From positions 1 to 9,787 of the forward strand of contig UQJA01000075.1 in NCBI GenBank assembly GCA_900541285.1: a DNA stretch of 9,787 nucleotides. The letters run 5' to 3'. The notes beneath the pieces were generated by a model. That model saw only the letters and a list, made by a program, of their open reading frames with translations. It was not told the origin of the DNA and searched no databases. The position numbers and the translations under genes were made by a program. Below are positions 7,249-9,787 of the stretch, piece by piece (positions within the stretch are counted from its first letter, which is position 1; the number at the start of each line of letters is the position of its first letter). The stretch comes from an uncultured Collinsella sp. Its GTDB lineage: Bacteria; Actinomycetota; Coriobacteriia; Coriobacteriales; Coriobacteriaceae.

Positions 7249-8001
7249 ATGACGCAGGCAATATCGGACCCAAAGCAGGCATCCGCCGCGCTGGCAGAGC
7301 TGTTCGGTACCCACAAGCGCGTGGTCTTCTTTGGCGGCGCTGGTGTTTCCACGGCGAGCGGCATCCCCGATTTCCGCAGTGTGGACGGCCTGTATCACCA
7401 GCGGTTTGCCTACCCGCCCGAGACCATGTTGTCGCATAGCTTTTACGAGGCGCATCCTGCCGAGTTTTTCGACTTCTATCGGACCAAGATGATCGCCCTT
7501 GACGCCAAGCCCAACCACTGCCACGCCAAGCTGGCGGAGCTGGAGCGCGCCGGCAAGCTCGACGCCGTGGTGACGCAAAACATCGACGGCCTGCACCAGG
7601 CGGCCGGCTCGCAGCGCGTGTTTGAATTGCACGGATCGGCCCATCGCAACATTTGCCAGTCGTGCGGCGCGGTCTATAGCGCCGAGTGGATTTGCTCGCG
7701 CGAGCACGAGGACGCCGCGGGCGTGCCCGTGTGTCCTGCGTGCGGCGGGCGCATTAAGCCCGATGTGGTGCTCTACGAAGAGCCGCTCGACGAGCATGTG
7801 TTGACCGGTGCCGTTGCCGCCATCGCCGCCGCCGATGCCCTCATTGTGGGCGGGACCTCGCTCGTGGTGTATCCGGCGGCAGGCCTTACGCGATACTTTA
7901 CCGGCGATACGCTGGCCATATGCAACCTTGCTCCCACCGATCAGGATGCAAATGCCGACCTGCTGATTTCTTGCGACATCGCGGCCGCGTTTGCGTTCTA
8001 G
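7249..8001 (+). CDS. cobB: NAD-dependent protein deacetylase, Sir2 family
   Basis: Removes acyl groups from lysine while consuming NAD, giving nicotinamide and O-acetyl-ADP-ribose; bacterial members regulate enzymes such as acetyl-CoA synthetase. The 250-residue protein has the Rossmann NAD motif GAGVSTASGIPDFR (30-43), TQNIDGLHQ (109-117), the catalytic His128 in ELHGS, a complete zinc site (C136, C139, C162, C165), KPDVVLYEEPL (170-180), GTSLVVYPAAGL (202-213) and the ribose-contacting N226. Length and motif order are those of a free-standing sirtuin, with no extra effector domain. The start is well supported by GGAGGA 5 nt upstream. It sits upstream of the folP start with a 95-bp gap that contains a -10-like site and a hairpin, so co-transcription is uncertain. 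Confidence 0.95.
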   Translation: MTQAISDPKQASAALAELFGTHKRVVFFGGAGVSTASGIPDFRSVDGLYHQRFAYPPETMLSHSFYEAHPAEFFDFYRTKMIALDAKPNHCHAKLAELERAGKLDAVVTQNIDGLHQAAGSQRVFELHGSAHRNICQSCGAVYSAEWICSREHEDAAGVPVCPACGGRIKPDVVLYEEPLDEHVLTGAVAAIAAADALIVGGTSLVVYPAAGLTRYFTGDTLAICNLAPTDQDANADLLISCDIAAAFAF

Positions 8002-8015
8002 CCCGCGCGCGCGGA

Positions 8016-8021
8016 TACAAT
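8016..8021 (+). promoter_or_regulatory. Possible folP -10 element
   Basis: TACAAT lies 15 nt after the Sir2 stop and 75 nt before the folP ATG. A TTGCGT at 7991-7996 could be a -35 but the spacer would be 19 nt, so support is weak. The same hexamer occurs upstream of prs. Confidence 0.3.
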
Positions 8022-8046
8022 AGAAAAACTGAGTGCAAAGCGACCC

Positions 8047-8074
8047 CGCCGCCAGCTCCCCAAGCTCGGCGGCG
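8047..8074 (+). other. GC-rich hairpin before folP
   Basis: C8047 plus GCCGCC (8048-8053) pair with GGCGGC (8068-8073) plus G8074, and AGCT (8054-8057) with AGCT (8063-8066) around CCCCA, with one bulged C at 8067. That gives an 11-bp stem, followed after 6 nt by four T (8081-8084) that lie immediately before the AGGAGG of folP. It could be a weak terminator or attenuator after Sir2, or a structure in the folP leader. I cannot match it to a known riboswitch. Confidence 0.4.
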
Positions 8075-8096
8075 TGGGCATTTTAGGAGGATGTTC

Positions 8097-8501
8097 ATGG
8101 CGAACGACAGCAAGACATGGCGGTGCGGAAAGTACGAGCTCAGCTTTGACCGTCCGCGCATCATGGGCGTCCTCAACGTGACGCCCGATTCGTTTAGCGA
8201 TGGCGGGGAGCACTTCGACCCGGATGCCGCCATCGAGTACGGCCTGGCGATGCTCGACGCCGGGGCCGACCTCGTGCAACTCTACACCGGATACGTCTAC
8301 AACGGTCCCGGAATGGTCAAAGAGGTGTGCCGCGAACTGATCGCCGCGGCCGAAAAGCCGGCCGCCATGCGCGCCGCCGGGGAGGCCGTGCAAAACGGGG
8401 AAAACCCCGAAGCATCCGCCCCGGAGGCCGTCGGGACCGCCGGGAAGGCATCCGACGGCGAATCGGAAGAGGAACGCCGCCCCGGGTCCGGACAAAAATA
8501 A
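8097..8501 (+). CDS. folP: Chimeric ORF: dihydropteroate synthase start fused to dihydroorotate dehydrogenase tail
   Basis: The first 60 residues (to about 8276) are the N-terminus of dihydropteroate synthase, which joins p-aminobenzoate to the pterin pyrophosphate in folate synthesis. They include MGVLNVTPDSFSDGG (23-37) and end in AGADLV (55-60). DHPS normally continues with an Asp/Gly-rich G-E-S-T-R-P-G loop; here it continues as QLYTGYVYNGPG, the PyrD C-terminus. Of about 270 residues expected for DHPS, some 210 are missing, including the sulfonamide and pterin-binding loops, so no DHPS activity is possible. ATG 8097 is preceded by AGGAGG at 6-nt spacing; an in-frame ATG at 8091 directly abuts that site. 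The 134-residue product is unlikely to exist in any cell: I infer a contig chimera. A real recombination deletion or transfer is the alternative. Confidence 0.85.
   Translation: MANDSKTWRCGKYELSFDRPRIMGVLNVTPDSFSDGGEHFDPDAAIEYGLAMLDAGADLVQLYTGYVYNGPGMVKEVCRELIAAAEKPAAMRAAGEAVQNGENPEASAPEAVGTAGKASDGESEEERRPGSGQK
8256..8276. other. Chimeric junction in a shared D-A-G-A-D-L-V coding motif
   Basis: These 21 bases encode Asp-Ala-Gly-Ala-Asp-Leu-Val, a motif that fits both the first helix-strand turn of DHPS and the phosphate-binding region before the C-terminal helix of class 2 PyrD. Everything to the left is Coriobacteriia-like and everything to the right is Bacteroidota-like. A short exact match of this size between two abundant gut genomes could make an assembler cross over. 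The exact switch base cannot be placed within the shared block. Confidence 0.75.
8256..8501 (+). pseudogene. pyrD: 3' fragment of quinone-type dihydroorotate dehydrogenase
   Basis: Residues encoded from about 8256 match the end of class 2 dihydroorotate dehydrogenase, the FMN enzyme that oxidises dihydroorotate to orotate at the membrane in pyrimidine synthesis. The diagnostic part is LVQLYTGYVYNGPG followed by the amphipathic VKEVCRELIAAA helix. The remaining ~300 upstream residues with the FMN and substrate sites are absent. After the normal family end come about 48 extra residues (8355-8498) that are low in complexity and rich in Ala, Glu, Gly and Pro. This tail could be natural to the donor species. 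The fragment ends TAA 8 nt before the cinA ATG, suggesting that in the donor genome pyrD and cinA form an operon. Confidence 0.8.
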
Positions 8502-8509
8502 CCCCACAC

Positions 8510-9751
8510 ATGAAGGCAACCATCATCACCATCGGCGACGAAATACTCATCGGGCAGATCGTCGACACCAATTCGGTCTCCATCGCCAAGCACCTCAATG
8601 CGGCGGGCATCGTGGTCCGCGAGAAAATCTCGATCGGCGACGACCGCACGCAAATCATCGAAACCGCGGAGCGCGCCCTCGCCGGCTCGGAGGTGACCGT
8701 CATCACCGGAGGACTCGGCCCCACGAAGGACGACATCACCAAAAAGACCCTCGCGGAGATGTTCCGCAGCGACATGCGCTACGACGAACGGGTGGCCGGG
8801 CACGTTGAGAAAATGCTCGCCGAACGCGGCATCGAGTTCAACGAACTCAACCGTTCGCAGGCGATGGTCCCCGCGTGCTGCACGGTGCTGTTCAACGCCC
8901 ACGGCACGGCCCCGGGCATGTGGTTCGAGCGCGAGGGGCACGTCGTCGTCTCGCTGCCGGGCGTGCCGTTCGAGATGGAGCACCTGATGGAGGACGAGGT
9001 GATGCCCCGCCTGAAGACCCGCTTCGCGCTGCGGCAGATCGTCCACCGCACGATGATCACCGCCGGACTGCCCGAGTCGATGCTCGCCAAGCGCATCGAA
9101 GCGTGGGAAAACGCCCTGCCCCCGTACCTGAAACTGGCCTACCTGCCCAATCCGGGCGCGGTGCGCCTGCGCCTGTCGGCCTACGAGGTGGAGGGCGAAA
9201 GCGTCGCCCGCGAAATCGAGAGCCGGTTCGAGGCCCTGCGCAGGATCATCCCCCACAACATCATCGGATTCGAAACCGCCACCATGCAGGAGGTGGTGCA
9301 CAAAATACTCACCGAACGCTCCCTGACGCTCGCCACAGCCGAAAGCTGCACGGGCGGCTCGATCGCCGCGCGCTTCACGGCCATGCCCGGCGCTTCGGCC
9401 TATTTCCTCTGCGGCGTGGTGTCGTACAGCAACGAATCAAAAGCCGAACTGCTGGGCGTCGACCCCGCGGACATCGCCCGCTACGGCGCCGTGAGCGAAC
9501 AGGTGGCCCGCCAGATGGCCGAGGGCGTCCGCCGCGCGGCAGGCGCCGACTACGGCGTGGCCACCACCGGAATCGCAGGACCTTCGGGCGGCTCGGCGGA
9601 AAAGCCCGTCGGCACGGTGTGGATCGCCGTGGCGACACCCCGGGAGACGGTCGCAATCCTCAAACAGTGCGGAACCGACCGGGGACAGATCATCGACCGC
9701 GCCAGCGCCTTCGCCATCGGCCTGCTGCGCGACTGCCTGAACGGAAATTAA
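8510..9751 (+). CDS. cinA: CinA: competence/damage-inducible protein, nicotinamide-nucleotide amidase
   Basis: CinA proteins repair the NAD pool: the C-terminal domain deamidates NMN to nicotinic acid mononucleotide, and the N-terminal COG1058 domain can act as an ADP-ribose pyrophosphatase. The 413-residue protein is full length. The N-terminal MoCF-like domain has ITIGDEILIGQIVDTNS (6-22), TGGLGPTKDD (66-75) and PGVPFEM (150-156). The C-terminal domain has AESCTGG (277-283), GVVSYSNESKAELLGV (302-317) and TTGIAGPSGG (352-361) with KPVGTVWI (365-372). The ATG at 8510 sits directly before the conserved N-terminal strand. The upstream bases (ACAAAAATAACCCC) contain no Shine-Dalgarno site, unlike every gene left of 8276, which fits a Bacteroidota origin. 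It follows the pyrD fragment by 8 bp. Stop is TAA. Confidence 0.95.
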   Translation: MKATIITIGDEILIGQIVDTNSVSIAKHLNAAGIVVREKISIGDDRTQIIETAERALAGSEVTVITGGLGPTKDDITKKTLAEMFRSDMRYDERVAGHVEKMLAERGIEFNELNRSQAMVPACCTVLFNAHGTAPGMWFEREGHVVVSLPGVPFEMEHLMEDEVMPRLKTRFALRQIVHRTMITAGLPESMLAKRIEAWENALPPYLKLAYLPNPGAVRLRLSAYEVEGESVAREIESRFEALRRIIPHNIIGFETATMQEVVHKILTERSLTLATAESCTGGSIAARFTAMPGASAYFLCGVVSYSNESKAELLGVDPADIARYGAVSEQVARQMAEGVRRAAGADYGVATTGIAGPSGGSAEKPVGTVWIAVATPRETVAILKQCGTDRGQIIDRASAFAIGLLRDCLNGN

Positions 9752-9787
9752 ACGCCTCCAGCCACGAACGAACCGCCCGTCATGCCC

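Noticed and set aside
7249..8001. Sir2 as part of an anti-phage defence system
   Set aside because: It is a short canonical deacetylase with an intact zinc site and catalytic His, no fused effector or partner ORF, and housekeeping neighbours.
8097..8501. A novel bifunctional folate-pyrimidine enzyme
   Set aside because: Only the first ~60 residues of DHPS and the last ~30 core residues of PyrD are present; neither active site survives, and the join lies in a shared motif typical of chimeras.
8297..9301. 334-residue minus-strand open frame opposite cinA and the pyrD tail
   Set aside because: It spans the pyrD stop and the cinA start, has shadow composition, and cinA on the other strand is complete and conserved.

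Overview
The window reads as two pieces of DNA joined in the middle of a coding region. Positions 1 to about 8276 look like a GC-rich actinobacterial genome, most likely Coriobacteriia and probably Collinsella. I base this on protein style, strong Shine-Dalgarno sites (AAAGGAG, AGGAG, GGAGG, AGGAGG) and gene content, not on a search. From about 8277 to the end it looks like a Bacteroidota genome, probably Alistipes or a relative: the protein signatures change, the downstream gene has no Shine-Dalgarno site, and an open reading frame switches from dihydropteroate synthase to the C-terminus of a dihydroorotate dehydrogenase. The simplest reading is a chimeric metagenome contig rather than a natural fusion.

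Layout: on the minus strand lie glmU (UDP-GlcNAc synthesis) and, downstream of it, prs (PRPP synthesis), separated by a strong intrinsic terminator. Diverging from glmU on the plus strand is a three-gene ECF vitamin-type importer: the T component, a fused double ATPase and an S component, with 1-bp and 4-bp junctions that imply one transcript and translational coupling. A convergent gap of 162 bp with a large perfect hairpin separates it from xth (AP endonuclease/exonuclease III, minus strand). xth diverges from a canonical Sir2 deacetylase on the plus strand. Sir2 is followed by the start of folP, which is cut at a shared Ala-Gly-Ala-Asp-Leu-Val motif and continues as the tail of pyrD, followed by a complete cinA.

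Functionally the genes are housekeeping: cell-wall precursor and nucleotide metabolism, micronutrient import, DNA repair, NAD-dependent deacetylation and folate synthesis. The more unusual material is non-genic: a 191-bp segment with imperfect terminal inverted repeats inside the linker of the double ATPase, the 17-bp perfect inverted repeat after the S component, and the chimeric junction.

No gene-free stretch exceeds 300 bases. The largest gaps are 2669-2877 (209 bp, divergent promoter region), 1064-1255 (192 bp, terminator plus prs leader), 6133-6294 (162 bp, hairpins), 7114-7248 (135 bp, divergent, no convincing promoter seen) and 8002-8096 (95 bp, a -10-like site and a hairpin). Positions 1-76 and 9752-9787 hold nothing I can identify. 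I saw no tRNA, rRNA, CRISPR array, transposase or recognisable riboswitch.
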